Notes: generated by a model not told the origin, from the letters alone. A DNA stretch of 64,000 nt from Labrys okinawensis (GCF_002982075.1 NZ_PUEJ01000003.1:310001-374000); one strand, 5' to 3'; positions 52,000 through 60,585 are shown, numbered from the stretch's first letter. Program-made: numbers and translations.

Positions 52000-52850
52000 A
52001 CTATCGCCATGCCTTCCACGCCGGCAATTTTGCCGACGTCCTCAAACATATCGTGCTGGCGCGTATCCTGACCCTTCTCAAGGCGAAGGAGACGCCCTTC
52101 CGCGTGATCGACACCCATGCCGGTACCGGGCTCTACAGTCTCGAAGCCGACGAGGCCCGCCGCACCGGCGAATGGCGGGACGGCATCGGCCTGGTGGCGG
52201 CAAATCCGCCATCGGCGCGGGTCGCCGGGCTGATCGCGCCCTGGCACGGCCTGTGCCAGGGGCTGATGGCCCAGTCCCCGCCGCTCTATCCGGGCTCGCC
52301 CTGGCTCGCGGCGGATCTGACGCGGGATCAGGATCGCCTGGTTTTTTGCGAAAAGCACCCCGAGGATGCCGGCCGGCTCAAGGGCAATTTCGCCCGTGGC
52401 AAGCGGGTCAAGGTGATGGAGGGCGATGCCTGGGCCCTGCTGCCGGGCTTGCTGCCGCCGCCCGAGCGGCGCGGCCTGGTCTTCATCGATCCGCCTTTCG
52501 AGGAGGACAACGAGTTCCGGGCCATCGCGGACGGGTTGGCACAGGCCCTGCGGCGCTGGGCTACCGGTATCTATGCCATCTGGTATCCGATCAAGGGCAT
52601 GCGCGAGGTCGAGAGTTTCGCACGCAAGGTGGCCGCACTGCCCGCCAGCCGCATCCTGCGCTTCGAGCTCAGCCGCTACGCCGTGCAGCGCATCGACCGC
52701 CTCAATGGCTGCGGCATGATCATCGTGAACCCACCCTGGAAGCTGGACCAGGAATTGCGGGCCGTGGGGGACTATCTCGCACCGCTTTTTGCCAAGGAAG
52801 GCAGTGGTCTCGTGCGGCTCGACTGGCTCAAGGAAGAAGAGAGGCGCTAA
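51996..52850 (+). CDS. rlmJ: 23S rRNA (adenine2030-N6)-methyltransferase
   Basis: RlmJ (284 residues) methylates A2030 of 23S rRNA. The family start MNYRHAFHAGNFADVLKH is exact in type. DTHAGTGLYSLE forms the SAM site and FIDPPFE the catalytic DPPF-type motif. The ATG overlaps the ltrA stop (ATGA). It is convergent with the ROK regulator gene, with a 13-base gap. Confidence 0.95.
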   Translation: MNYRHAFHAGNFADVLKHIVLARILTLLKAKETPFRVIDTHAGTGLYSLEADEARRTGEWRDGIGLVAANPPSARVAGLIAPWHGLCQGLMAQSPPLYPGSPWLAADLTRDQDRLVFCEKHPEDAGRLKGNFARGKRVKVMEGDAWALLPGLLPPPERRGLVFIDPPFEEDNEFRAIADGLAQALRRWATGIYAIWYPIKGMREVESFARKVAALPASRILRFELSRYAVQRIDRLNGCGMIIVNPPWKLDQELRAVGDYLAPLFAKEGSGLVRLDWLKEEERR

Positions 52851-52863
52851 ATCCTGGTCAGGA

Positions 52864-54117
52864 TCAGGCTAAGCGGGTCTCTCCCAAGGAGGCGATCGGC
52901 CGTGCGCTGGCCGACAGGGTGGCCCGCGGCGCGAAGTCGATGAACAGCGGCAGGCTGGCCGCACCCAGGGCGTGGGCGATCGAGCCGAATGTCCCCAGCC
53001 GCAGCACCGGCGCGCTGCGCGCTTCGGGAATGGCGGCGGCAAGCGCCGTTTCGAGGCGGGCAACGATTTCCCGCATGATTGGGGGCCCGAGGTCTCCGTC
53101 AATGACCACATTGGGAACGTCGAGCAGGGCCTGTGCCGACAGGACCGGTCCGACCAGGGCATCGACACAATCGGCGACCCATTCTTCCAGCGCCGCCGGA
53201 TTGGCGGCGATGGCTGCCGGCAGATCGTGGGGGCCGACGATTTTGTGGCCGTGCCAGCCGAGATGGCGCATCAGGGCCGCGATGGAGGCCCGTGCCAGCA
53301 GGATGTCATAGGGGCCTTTGGGCGGAGGCACCGAAGGCAGGCGCGAGGGCGGCACGGGCAGCATGGCGACATCGCCGGCATTGCCCTGGGAGCCGCGGCG
53401 ATAGTCGCCGCCCAGCACCACGCCGCCGCCAATGGCCGGTCCGATGAAGAAGTAGACGAAATCATCCGATTCCCGGCCAAAGCCGTAGAAGAGCTCGGCT
53501 ATGGCGGCGGCGGTGCCGTCATTCTCGGCATGGACGTCGAGGCCGGTCAGGCTCTGCAGGGCCGCGGCAAAATCGTAGCCCTCCCACAGCGACAGCGTGT
53601 CGATCTCCAAATTGAGCCGGTCGAGCCAGGCACCGAGATTATAGGGCTGGGCCAGGCCGATGCCGAGCACGCGCCCGGGAGACAAGCCGTCGGCGATGGC
53701 CTTGAGATCGGCGACGTCGGCAGCCACCACCGCCAGGGCCTCCTGTGGAGCGGGCAGGGGATAGTCGTGCGAGCGCTTGTCGATGAGATGGCCGCCGAGA
53801 TCGACAAGGGCGGTCTCGATGCGGTTGCGGTCGATGCGCACGCCGATGCCATAGGCCCCGGTCGGCTCCAGGCGCAGCAGCGTCGCCGGCTGGCCGCGCT
53901 GGCCGTGATAGCGCTTGCCGACCACGGAAATCAGTCCGAAGGCCTGCAGGTCCGAGACGATTTCGCCGATCGCCGTGTTGGTAAGGTTGGCGGCACGGGC
54001 GAGATCGGCCTTGGAGGCCTCGCGCAGGCGTCGCAGGCGCTGCAGCACGATCCGGTGGTGGTAGTGACGGATGCGCGCGGAGGTCAATCCGCGTTCCGCC
54101 ATTGACGCGGGCGCCAT
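52864..54117 (-). CDS. ROK-family transcriptional regulator
   Basis: A 417-residue regulator from the ATG at 54117, where GGGGGAGGG lies upstream. The N-terminal MarR-like helix-turn-helix (ASKADLARAANLTNTAIGEIVSDLQAFGLI) starts near residue 33. A ROK domain follows, with AENDGTAAAIAELFYG, and GGVVLGGDYRRGSQGNAGDV. The usual zinc-binding CxCGxxGC motif of ROK proteins is absent. NagC/XylR-like members bind sugars. It is divergent from the SDR/cupin pair, which it may regulate. Confidence 0.9.
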   Translation of the reverse strand: MAPASMAERGLTSARIRHYHHRIVLQRLRRLREASKADLARAANLTNTAIGEIVSDLQAFGLISVVGKRYHGQRGQPATLLRLEPTGAYGIGVRIDRNRIETALVDLGGHLIDKRSHDYPLPAPQEALAVVAADVADLKAIADGLSPGRVLGIGLAQPYNLGAWLDRLNLEIDTLSLWEGYDFAAALQSLTGLDVHAENDGTAAAIAELFYGFGRESDDFVYFFIGPAIGGGVVLGGDYRRGSQGNAGDVAMLPVPPSRLPSVPPPKGPYDILLARASIAALMRHLGWHGHKIVGPHDLPAAIAANPAALEEWVADCVDALVGPVLSAQALLDVPNVVIDGDLGPPIMREIVARLETALAAAIPEARSAPVLRLGTFGSIAHALGAASLPLFIDFAPRATLSASARPIASLGETRLA

Positions 54118-54136
54118 GGCTTCCCTCCCCCTTACC

Positions 54137-54242
54137 GCCTGGAGCAAAATGCGTTCAGGCATGAGCGCGTGTTTGCTCTCACTTACTGGTCCGACACGTC
54201 TTTGCGATTGGAAATCATTCCATCAAAGCACAAAGCGCGCTG
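54137..54242. repeat. CTAG-family repeat, copy E (opposite orientation)
   Basis: Read on the minus strand it starts AGCGCGCTTTGTGC, core AAAGACGTGTCGGACC, then GAGAGCAAACACGCG and its stem partner, ending ATTTTGCTCC. It lies 20 bases upstream of the ROK gene start, next to the ribosome site, as copy C does before ilvE. Confidence 0.75.
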
Positions 54243-54469
54243 GGCGAGGCCACGGTCATCACGCCGCCCTTTATTTATTGCCGTTGAGTAAATTCAAGTT
54301 GAGCAAAGGTGTCAAGTAACATGCGGCGGTCCTGCCTGCTGATGCATTGAAGAAATCGTGTCGTTCTTGGCCGTTTCTCATCGTCGCACCCGGATTGACG
54401 CCGGGCAGGGGGTATTGTCAGATCATTGCAAGGTGTCCGCCTCAGCCGGAGCACCGCGGTGAATGGATC
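54243..54469. other. Control region between the ROK regulator and the SDR/cupin pair
   Basis: No gene is seen. AT-rich parts such as TTTATTTATTGCCG lie around 54268-54295 and may carry the divergent promoters. No perfect dyad of more than 6 bases was noticed. Confidence 0.4.
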
Positions 54470-55177
54470 ATGCAATTCGATTTCAAGGACAGGCAGGTGC
54501 TGGTCAGTGGCGGCACCAGTGGGATCGGAGCCGCCATCGCGGCGGGTTTTGCCGAAGCCGGCGCCAGCGTCGTGGCGGCTGGCTTGCCGGGCGCGACGGC
54601 TCCTCCCGGCATCGAGACGGTGGAACTCGACGTGAGGGACGGCGCTGCCGTCGCCGCGCTGGCCGGGCGCTACGAGCGGCTCGACGTGCTCGTGAACGCC
54701 GCCGGCATCATCCGGCGGGGCGCCGAGCATGAGCCCGAGACGTTCGAGGAGGTCGTCGACATCAATCTCAACGGCACCATGCGCCTGTGTGCCGCCTGCC
54801 GCAGCGCTCTGGCGGCCTCCGGTGCCGGTGCCGTGGTCAATCTCGCCTCCATGCTGTCCTTCTTCGGCGGCGGCCTGGTGCCGGCCTACAGCGCCAGCAA
54901 GGGGGGTATCGCCCAGCTTACCAAATCGCTGGCCATCGCCTGGGCCGGCGAGCGCATTCGCGTCAATGCGATTGCTCCAGGCTGGATCGAGACGCCGCTC
55001 ACCAAGGCGCTGGTCGAGGACCCTGCCCGCAGCGGCCCCATCCTGGCGCGCACGCCGCTCGGGCGCTGGGGCGTGCCGGCGGATCTGGTCGGGCCCGTGC
55101 TGTTCCTATGTTCCCCCGCCGCCGCTTTCGTCACGGGCACGATCCTGCCCGTCGACGGCGGCTATCTGATTGGATGA
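54470..55177 (+). CDS. Short-chain dehydrogenase/reductase
   Basis: A 235-residue classical SDR from the ATG at 54470. The cofactor motif is VSGGTSGIGAAIA, the NAAG motif VNAAGII, and the catalytic S-Y-K is in NLASM / PAYSASKGG. It is followed 4 bases later by a cupin gene and is divergent from a ROK regulator, an arrangement that suggests a small sugar or ketone catabolic unit. Substrate unknown. Confidence 0.9.
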   Translation: MQFDFKDRQVLVSGGTSGIGAAIAAGFAEAGASVVAAGLPGATAPPGIETVELDVRDGAAVAALAGRYERLDVLVNAAGIIRRGAEHEPETFEEVVDINLNGTMRLCAACRSALAASGAGAVVNLASMLSFFGGGLVPAYSASKGGIAQLTKSLAIAWAGERIRVNAIAPGWIETPLTKALVEDPARSGPILARTPLGRWGVPADLVGPVLFLCSPAAAFVTGTILPVDGGYLIG

Positions 55178-55181
55178 AGCC

Positions 55182-55715
55182 ATGACTGCGCCCGACCGCA
55201 AGCTCGACCAGAGCCGGATGCCCTATCAACTGCCGATGCCCGCGGAAGCGGCCCCCGAGATCGTGGTGCCGCATGTGCTGCCCGATGACGAGCGTGTGTG
55301 GGTGCCGCAGATGGAGAATGTCTGGTTCCGCCCCCTCTGCCTGCATGCCGGGCAGGGCTATTGGGTCAACCTGCTGCGCGTGCGCAAATCCGGCGTGCTC
55401 TCGCGCCACCGCCATCCGGCGCCGGTGCATGGCCATGTCCTCAAGGGGCGCTGGCACTATCTCGAGCATGACTGGGTGGCCGAGACCGGCTCCTATGTGT
55501 TCGAGCCGCCCGGCGAGACCCATACCCTCGTGGTGCCGGAGGATTGCGAGGAGATGATCACCCTGTTCCACATCACCGGCGCCATGATCTATGTCGATCC
55601 CTGGGGCAAGGTGACGGGGTTCGAGGACGTCTTCTCCAAGATCGACATGTGCCGGGCCCATTACGCCGCCAACGGCCTGGGCCCTGACTATGTCGAGCGT
55701 TTCATCCGGCGCTGA
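55182..55715 (+). CDS. Cupin protein of the 2,4'-dihydroxyacetophenone dioxygenase family
   Basis: A 177-residue cupin from the ATG at 55182 (TTG 55170 is also in frame). The metal-binding motif RHRHPAPVHGHVLKGRWHYLEHDW, near residues 68-91, and PGETHTLVVP carry several histidines and a glutamate, as in the non-haem iron dioxygenase family named above. Enzymatic activity is not proven by sequence. Co-transcribed with the SDR gene. Confidence 0.85.
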   Translation: MTAPDRKLDQSRMPYQLPMPAEAAPEIVVPHVLPDDERVWVPQMENVWFRPLCLHAGQGYWVNLLRVRKSGVLSRHRHPAPVHGHVLKGRWHYLEHDWVAETGSYVFEPPGETHTLVVPEDCEEMITLFHITGAMIYVDPWGKVTGFEDVFSKIDMCRAHYAANGLGPDYVERFIRR

Positions 55716-55720
55716 GCCGC

Positions 55721-56173
55721 CTATTGGGGGGCGGGGTGCTGCGCCGGCGCAGCGGGTTTGTCGCCGCCATGCGGGCGTGGCACCATGGCGAGCACGGCGG
55801 TTTCGAGGGACTTGTCACGGTGCTTCAGGCAATAGCCGCGCAGATGGGTGCGCAGGGCGACCGGGTCGGTGAGATCGGCAAGGGAGCGTCCGCTGCCGAA
55901 ATGCCCGGGATTGGCCTTGGCATAGCCTTCGATATAGCCGCCCGCCCAGGCGATGATCTGGCTGTCGAGGATATCGCGGCGGCGTACGGCGAAGCCGCAG
56001 CGCATGTCGCCATAGTCGACCGCCTGGCTGACGGGCGCATGCGGCTTGGCGGGCGCTGGGGGCTTGCCGGCCAGCGCCGCCTTGTCGGCGGGAGGCTTTT
56101 CTGTCGCCAGCGCCGGCGGAATCGGGAGGCTGCCGAGACAAAGGGCGCCTGCCAGGAATGCTGCCATCGTCAT
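55721..56173 (-). CDS. Small secreted proline-rich protein, HdeA/Rap1a-like
   Basis: A 150-residue exported protein. I choose the ATG at 56173 because GGAGG lies 10 bases upstream; ATGs at 56191 and 56212 are in frame. The signal peptide (AAFLAGALCLGSLPIPPALA) is followed by a Pro/Ala/Lys-rich linker and a helical domain with two cysteines (MRCGFAV and RGYCLKH) in a spacing reminiscent of HdeA/Rap1a-type periplasmic proteins. The Pro/Ala-rich C-terminus is unusual. Function not assigned. Confidence 0.65.
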   Translation of the reverse strand: MTMAAFLAGALCLGSLPIPPALATEKPPADKAALAGKPPAPAKPHAPVSQAVDYGDMRCGFAVRRRDILDSQIIAWAGGYIEGYAKANPGHFGSGRSLADLTDPVALRTHLRGYCLKHRDKSLETAVLAMVPRPHGGDKPAAPAQHPAPQ

Positions 56174-56328
56174 GCGCACATTTGCCTCCATCGCATTGAT
56201 TTGCTGCGCCATGCTGCGCAAACAAAAGGGCGGGCGCAAGGCGTCGTGCCTAACACGGAAACGCAAATTTCCGACTGGGCGTGTTGGCTCTGAGGGAGGC
56301 GTGGAAATCCGGCCGGGCAGGGAAAACC

Positions 56329-56403
56329 TGGCTGGGGCGGGAGGGTTCGAACCTCCGAATGGCGGAATCAAAATCCGCTGCCTTACCACTTGGCTACGCC
56401 CCA
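56329..56403 (-). tRNA. tRNA-Gln (anticodon TTG)
   Basis: Acceptor arms TGGGGCG and CGCCCCA pair fully; the discriminator is G and CCA is encoded. The anticodon stem GCGGA/TCCGC holds loop TTTTGAT with TTG at 56371-56369. The T-arm GGTTCGAACC is standard. 75 bases long including CCA. Confidence 0.96.
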
Positions 56404-56546
56404 ATCGGTGCGGCTCAATAAACGGTTCGCTCAGAGGCTGCAAGATAGGGCTACAAAAAAGCGCAGCGAAATTCATCACCAAAAAAGCGCATATCCTGCT
56501 TGCGGCTCGCCGACGATCCCGCTATAGAGCCGCCCACGACTGGATA

Positions 56547-56623
56547 CGGAGTGTGGCTCAGCCTGGTAGAGCACTACGTTCGGGACGTAGGGGTCGCAGG
56601 TTCAAATCCTGCCACTCCGACCA
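56547..56623 (+). tRNA. tRNA-Pro (anticodon CGG)
   Basis: Acceptor arms CGGAGTG and CACTCCG, discriminator A, encoded CCA. The anticodon stem CTACG/CGTAG holds loop TTCGGGA with CGG at 56581-56583. The T-loop GGTTCAAATCC is standard. 77 bases long including CCA. Confidence 0.96.
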
Positions 56624-57016
56624 GTCGATTTTCCCGAGCCCCAACCCCTAGATCGGCAAGCCGCAGACGTCGCTCCTGGCGGTGCTGGCCGCACGTGCAG
56701 CCGGCATGCCCATGCTGCCGTACTGGTACGCGAAGCAGCATCTCGGTGTCTTTCCCGCCGAAAGTCATGATGATACCGTCTCTGGCAAGTGCATAGCCGT
56801 TGTTCCGTGAAGTATGGCGGGGCGGGTGCCTCAGCGCTTTACAGCTGTTACATGGGTAACTGAGTACAGTGCAACAACTTTATGACAATGGCTCGTCGCG
56901 GAATAGATTGCCGCTTGTTTAAGCTTTGGCGTTATTCCGTCACCGACGTAGAGATATTGTCTTTAATGTGGCATTTGGATATCTGTGCGATTAACGATTC
57001 GTTATGAGGATTGGGA
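56624..57016 (+). other. Gap after tRNA-Pro; possible gene fragment, otherwise control region
   Basis: On the plus strand 56652-56810 is open for 52 codons between stops (contains AARAAGMPMLPYWYAKQHLG) without a credible start at its beginning. It could be a gene remnant next to the tRNA or chance. From 56860 the sequence turns AT-rich and probably holds the promoter of the polysaccharide export gene. Confidence 0.35.
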
Positions 57017-58258
57017 ATGCGGAAGCTGCTGGGCGTAGGCCTGCTTGTCGTGCTGGGTAGCTGCTCCAGTCCATCCGACGGCCCCAGTGCCGGGAGTTTC
57101 CTGAATGCGCGCCAGCCCTATACGAATGAGCGTGTTCCGGTCGTCGACATCACCTACGCCGCGCAGATGGCTCAGGGGCCGGGCGCAAGCGTTTCGTCCT
57201 TCGCCGGCACGCCGGGTCTCGCGAAATTGCGTTCGGCCGGATATACCGGCACCCAGATCAGCCGCGGCGACGTCCTGCAGATCACCGTGCTGGATACCGG
57301 TGAGGATGGCCTGTTCTCGCCGACCAACAGCAAGACGCTGGATCTCGGGCGCTTCACAGTCGATGACAATGGCTCGATCGACATTCCTTTCGTCGGCAAG
57401 CAGCGCGTAGCGGGTTCCTCGCCGGAAGCGGTGCAGAAACGCATCGTCGGCAGCCTCAAGGGCTCTTCCGTAAATCCCCAGGCCGTGGTGACCATCGTCG
57501 ACCGGCCCAACAGCGCGGTTGCCGTTTCCGGCGCCGTGCGTGCGGCCGGCCGCATGGCGATGGCTTCGGGCAAGGAGCGCATCCTCGATGTGGTGGCGAG
57601 AGCCGGTGGCGCCACCGGCCCTGCCAATGCGACGACGGTGACCGTCATTCGCGGCAATCAGCGCGCCGACCAGAGCCTCGACCAGGTGATGGCCGACCCC
57701 AAGCAGAACATCTATCTGCAGCCGGGCGACCAGGTCATCCTGGGGGGCAACACGCCGAGCTTCACCGCGATGGGGGCGTTCAAGAGCGCCGGTGAGTTCA
57801 ATTTCGAACCCGGCCAGCTCACCTTGGCGCAGGCCATCGCGCGTAGCGGCGGCCTGCTCGATGACCGGGCCGATTCCCGCTACGTCTACCTGTTCCGCAA
57901 GCGCGCCTATTACTGGACGACCAAGGATTGCGTGCTGGTGCGGCCCTCGCCCTATGGCAACGGCACCATGCCGCCGCGCACCAATTGCCCGGAAGCCATG
58001 GCCTCGCCGCCACCGCCTCGCGCCGTGATCTTCCGCATCAATATGAGGGATGCCTCCAGCCTTCTGATGATGCAGCAGGTCCAGATGGAGAGCGGCGACA
58101 TGCTCTTCGCCAGCAATGCCGGCATGGTCGATTTCGCCAAGCTCTTCACCGTGTTCCAGAAGAGCGTACCGACGGCGGCGGCGCCGCAGCCGACGGGAGG
58201 CATCCCCTCCAGCCCGCCCCCGGCGCCGGGCGTGTCGCTGAACCTGCCGTCCCACTGA
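57017..58258 (+). CDS. Polysaccharide biosynthesis/export outer-membrane protein (Wza/ExoF-like)
   Basis: A 413-residue exported protein. The N-terminus is a lipoprotein-type signal with LGSCSS. A Poly_export domain follows (RGDVLQITVLDTGEDGLFSP; VDDNGSIDIPFVGKQRVAG), and two SLBB-like segments (VSGAVRAAGRM..., AMGAFKSAGEFNFEPGQLTLAQAIARSGGL) lie behind it. The C-terminal part ends in a Pro-rich tail. GAGGA lies 8 bases before the ATG at 57017. Such proteins form the outer-membrane channel for capsule or exopolysaccharide; no other export genes are in the window. Confidence 0.88.
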   Translation: MRKLLGVGLLVVLGSCSSPSDGPSAGSFLNARQPYTNERVPVVDITYAAQMAQGPGASVSSFAGTPGLAKLRSAGYTGTQISRGDVLQITVLDTGEDGLFSPTNSKTLDLGRFTVDDNGSIDIPFVGKQRVAGSSPEAVQKRIVGSLKGSSVNPQAVVTIVDRPNSAVAVSGAVRAAGRMAMASGKERILDVVARAGGATGPANATTVTVIRGNQRADQSLDQVMADPKQNIYLQPGDQVILGGNTPSFTAMGAFKSAGEFNFEPGQLTLAQAIARSGGLLDDRADSRYVYLFRKRAYYWTTKDCVLVRPSPYGNGTMPPRTNCPEAMASPPPPRAVIFRINMRDASSLLMMQQVQMESGDMLFASNAGMVDFAKLFTVFQKSVPTAAAPQPTGGIPSSPPPAPGVSLNLPSH

Positions 58259-58270
58259 CGAGGCAAGGCT

Positions 58271-59194
58271 TCAGGGAACCATCCGGCCGCTTCGCAGCAT
58301 CGCCAGGGCAATGCTTGCCGATGCCGGCCGCCCGTCCGGGTCGGGATGGACCAGTCGTGCTGAGAATTCCTGCAGGAAATCTCGTGCATCGGTGGGAACC
58401 GCAGCTCCTTCCAGCAGCATGGACAGGATCCGTCCGCAGGCATAGAGGTCCGCCCGGCCGTCGAGCGGCTCGCCGGCCTGCTGTTCGGGGGCGCTGAAGC
58501 CCTCGCGGCCGGCCTTCGCCAGATCGACATCACCATGGCGCTGCCCGGCTTCCAGGGCGATGCCGAAATCGGCGATGCGCAGCGTGGCGAGATCCTCGCC
58601 GTCATAGAGCAGGTTGTCCGGCGCGAGATCGGCATGCACCAGTCCTGCTTCATGCACCGCCTCCAGCCCCGACAGCAGGGCGGCGGCGGTCGCGAGGATC
58701 TCGTCGTAGCAGGATGGAGCTTTCTGCATGCGCTCCGAGAGGCTGAAGGGCAGCCAGTCCATCAGCAAAGCGGGCCGTCCGTCGGCAAGCCGCAGGGCGG
58801 CGGTGGCGGCGGCGACGTGGCGGTGGCGCAGCCTGGCGCCGAAACCGGCCTCGCGCAGCAGGAGATCGCGGGCGACGACATTGTCGGCCTGGTCGGGTCG
58901 AAGTGTCTTGAGAGCGTGGAGGGTGCCGAGATCGCGATGGCGGAGCCGATGGATCTCGGTGAGTGCGCCCTCATGGGCCCTTGCTTCCTGGGCGAAGCTG
59001 TTGGCGATGAAACCCGGGTCCGCCGCATCCAGCCGGTCTATGCGCCGGTCGAGCGCATCGCGCACGCGATCGGCCAGCAGCCGGGTCTCGGCGGGCGGAC
59101 GTGGTCCTGCGCCGCTTCGGCTGAGGGCCTGCCACAAGGCGGCGAAGCGAGTGGCGACCGCCTCCAGGTCTTCCGGTAGCGGTTCCCCGCTCAT
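58271..59194 (-). CDS. ppkA: Serine/threonine protein kinase of the type VI secretion operon (PpkA-like)
   Basis: A 307-residue Hanks-type kinase: ATP lysine K96 (HALKTLRP), catalytic loop HADLAPDN with D189 and metal motif DFG at 209-211, with APE-like SAPEQQ. The glycine loop is degenerate (RDLGTLHALK). Unlike many PpkA proteins it has no membrane or periplasmic domain. It overlaps the TagF-PppA gene by 4 bases and so belongs to the T6SS operon, where the kinase controls assembly by phosphorylating a partner. The symbol follows the context. Confidence 0.85.
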   Translation of the reverse strand: MSGEPLPEDLEAVATRFAALWQALSRSGAGPRPPAETRLLADRVRDALDRRIDRLDAADPGFIANSFAQEARAHEGALTEIHRLRHRDLGTLHALKTLRPDQADNVVARDLLLREAGFGARLRHRHVAAATAALRLADGRPALLMDWLPFSLSERMQKAPSCYDEILATAAALLSGLEAVHEAGLVHADLAPDNLLYDGEDLATLRIADFGIALEAGQRHGDVDLAKAGREGFSAPEQQAGEPLDGRADLYACGRILSMLLEGAAVPTDARDFLQEFSARLVHPDPDGRPASASIALAMLRSGRMVP

Positions 59195-60579
59195 GCGGCT
59201 TGGACTGCGACGACGATGGCGCTGACATTCTCACGCACATTGGCGATGAGAGCGTCCTGGACCAGGGCAGCGGCAGCCTCCTTCACCGGCTGCTCGGCGA
59301 TGGTGGCGGCGATGGTGCGCTCGTCGAGGACACGCGCGAGCGCGGCGCTGCAGAGGAGAAAGCGATCACCGCGCTGTGCCCTGTCATAGACGATTTCGGG
59401 CACTAGCTGGCGGGGCGCACCGATGCTGCGCGCGAGCGCGAAACGCAAGCCGATCTCGACATGGTCACGCGTCAGGCAGCGCATCATGCCGTCGCGCATC
59501 AGGTAGCAGCGGGCATTGCCCGCCCAGACCACGGCGAAATCTCCGTTCTCGACGGCGAGGCTGACGACGCTGGCGCTCGGGGGCTCCACCGCGCCGGGGA
59601 AGCGAATTGATTGCACCAAGCTATGCGCCCGCCCGAGCTTGCCTTTGACATCCTGTACCAGGGTCTCGAGCATATCGGCCGGAGAGACATGGGCCAGCGT
59701 GTTGGTGACGATCTTTGCCGCTTCCGCGGCGCCGTTGCCGTCGCCGACCCCATCGGCGACCGCGAAAAGGCGCGGATTGTCGGAGACCAGCAAAGCGTCG
59801 GCATTGATCGACAGGCGGGTGCCGGCGTGGGTGGCATAGCCGCGCTCCATCGCCAATGCCGGCAGCGGAGGTGCCTCCACCCGCGGGGGAGCCATCTCGG
59901 TTTTCTCGACCGGAGGGGGCGATGTAGGTGGCCGGGAGGGCTGCTTGACGGTGGGGTTGCCGCCTTTCAGCAGGCGCACGAAATCGCCGGCACGCGGGGC
60001 CCCTTGAGTCTTGAAGCCGCTGGCCCGCCCCGTGCCGCTCTCGACGGTCCACCATAGCGAGACGCGGCCATCGGCGGCGCCGGGCGGTGGTGGCGGCACC
60101 GGCCGGGCCTGGGGCAGGCGCAGGCGCTTCAGACCGCCGAGAAAGGCCGTGATGTCGAAATCGCGCAGCGTGGAGGTCTCGGCAATCGCTTCTGCGGCGG
60201 TGAACCAGCTCTCGTCGAAGCAGAAAAGGCGCGCCGGACCTTCATAATTGCCGAGCCGTGCCGCGATCACCAGGGGGAAGCTGCGGCCGACCCTGTCCCG
60301 GCTCGGCAGCAGGATGCCGACCATGGTGGCATGCCCCCACAGGGATCGCTCGATCACGAAACGCCAGGGCGGGGAGGCGTGGAACAGGTTTTCCCATTGC
60401 GTGCCGAGCGTCTGCTCGCTTTCCTGCAGGCCCGATTGCAGCCAGTTGACGAGCTCGGTCTCGGCCTGGCGGCCGAGGCCGGTCGAGACGAAATCGCCAT
60501 GGCTCGGCACCTTGCCGAAAAAGCCGATGCCGTCATTCTCGGAAGGAGCCGGATGGGATGCGCCGCGCGGAGCCATCAT
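59191..60579 (-). CDS. TagF-PppA fusion: T6SS regulator with PP2C-like domain
   Basis: A 462-residue fusion. Residues about 17-160 are the TagF domain (GFFGKVPSHGDF, PWRFVIERSLWG, RVGRSFPL), followed by a Pro-rich linker (about 205-245) and a PP2C-type phosphatase domain. In the PP2C half the first metal aspartate is present (ADGVGD, D276), but the motif 8 Asp-Gly is Ala-Ala (LLCSAAL, 412-413) and the final Asp-Asn is Glu-Asn (E450). The phosphatase may be weak or dead. TagF-PppA fusions are known in Agrobacterium, where TagF blocks secretion. Confidence 0.9.
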   Translation of the reverse strand: MMAPRGASHPAPSENDGIGFFGKVPSHGDFVSTGLGRQAETELVNWLQSGLQESEQTLGTQWENLFHASPPWRFVIERSLWGHATMVGILLPSRDRVGRSFPLVIAARLGNYEGPARLFCFDESWFTAAEAIAETSTLRDFDITAFLGGLKRLRLPQARPVPPPPPGAADGRVSLWWTVESGTGRASGFKTQGAPRAGDFVRLLKGGNPTVKQPSRPPTSPPPVEKTEMAPPRVEAPPLPALAMERGYATHAGTRLSINADALLVSDNPRLFAVADGVGDGNGAAEAAKIVTNTLAHVSPADMLETLVQDVKGKLGRAHSLVQSIRFPGAVEPPSASVVSLAVENGDFAVVWAGNARCYLMRDGMMRCLTRDHVEIGLRFALARSIGAPRQLVPEIVYDRAQRGDRFLLCSAALARVLDERTIAATIAEQPVKEAAAALVQDALIANVRENVSAIVVAVQAA

Positions 60580-60585
60580 TCCCCC

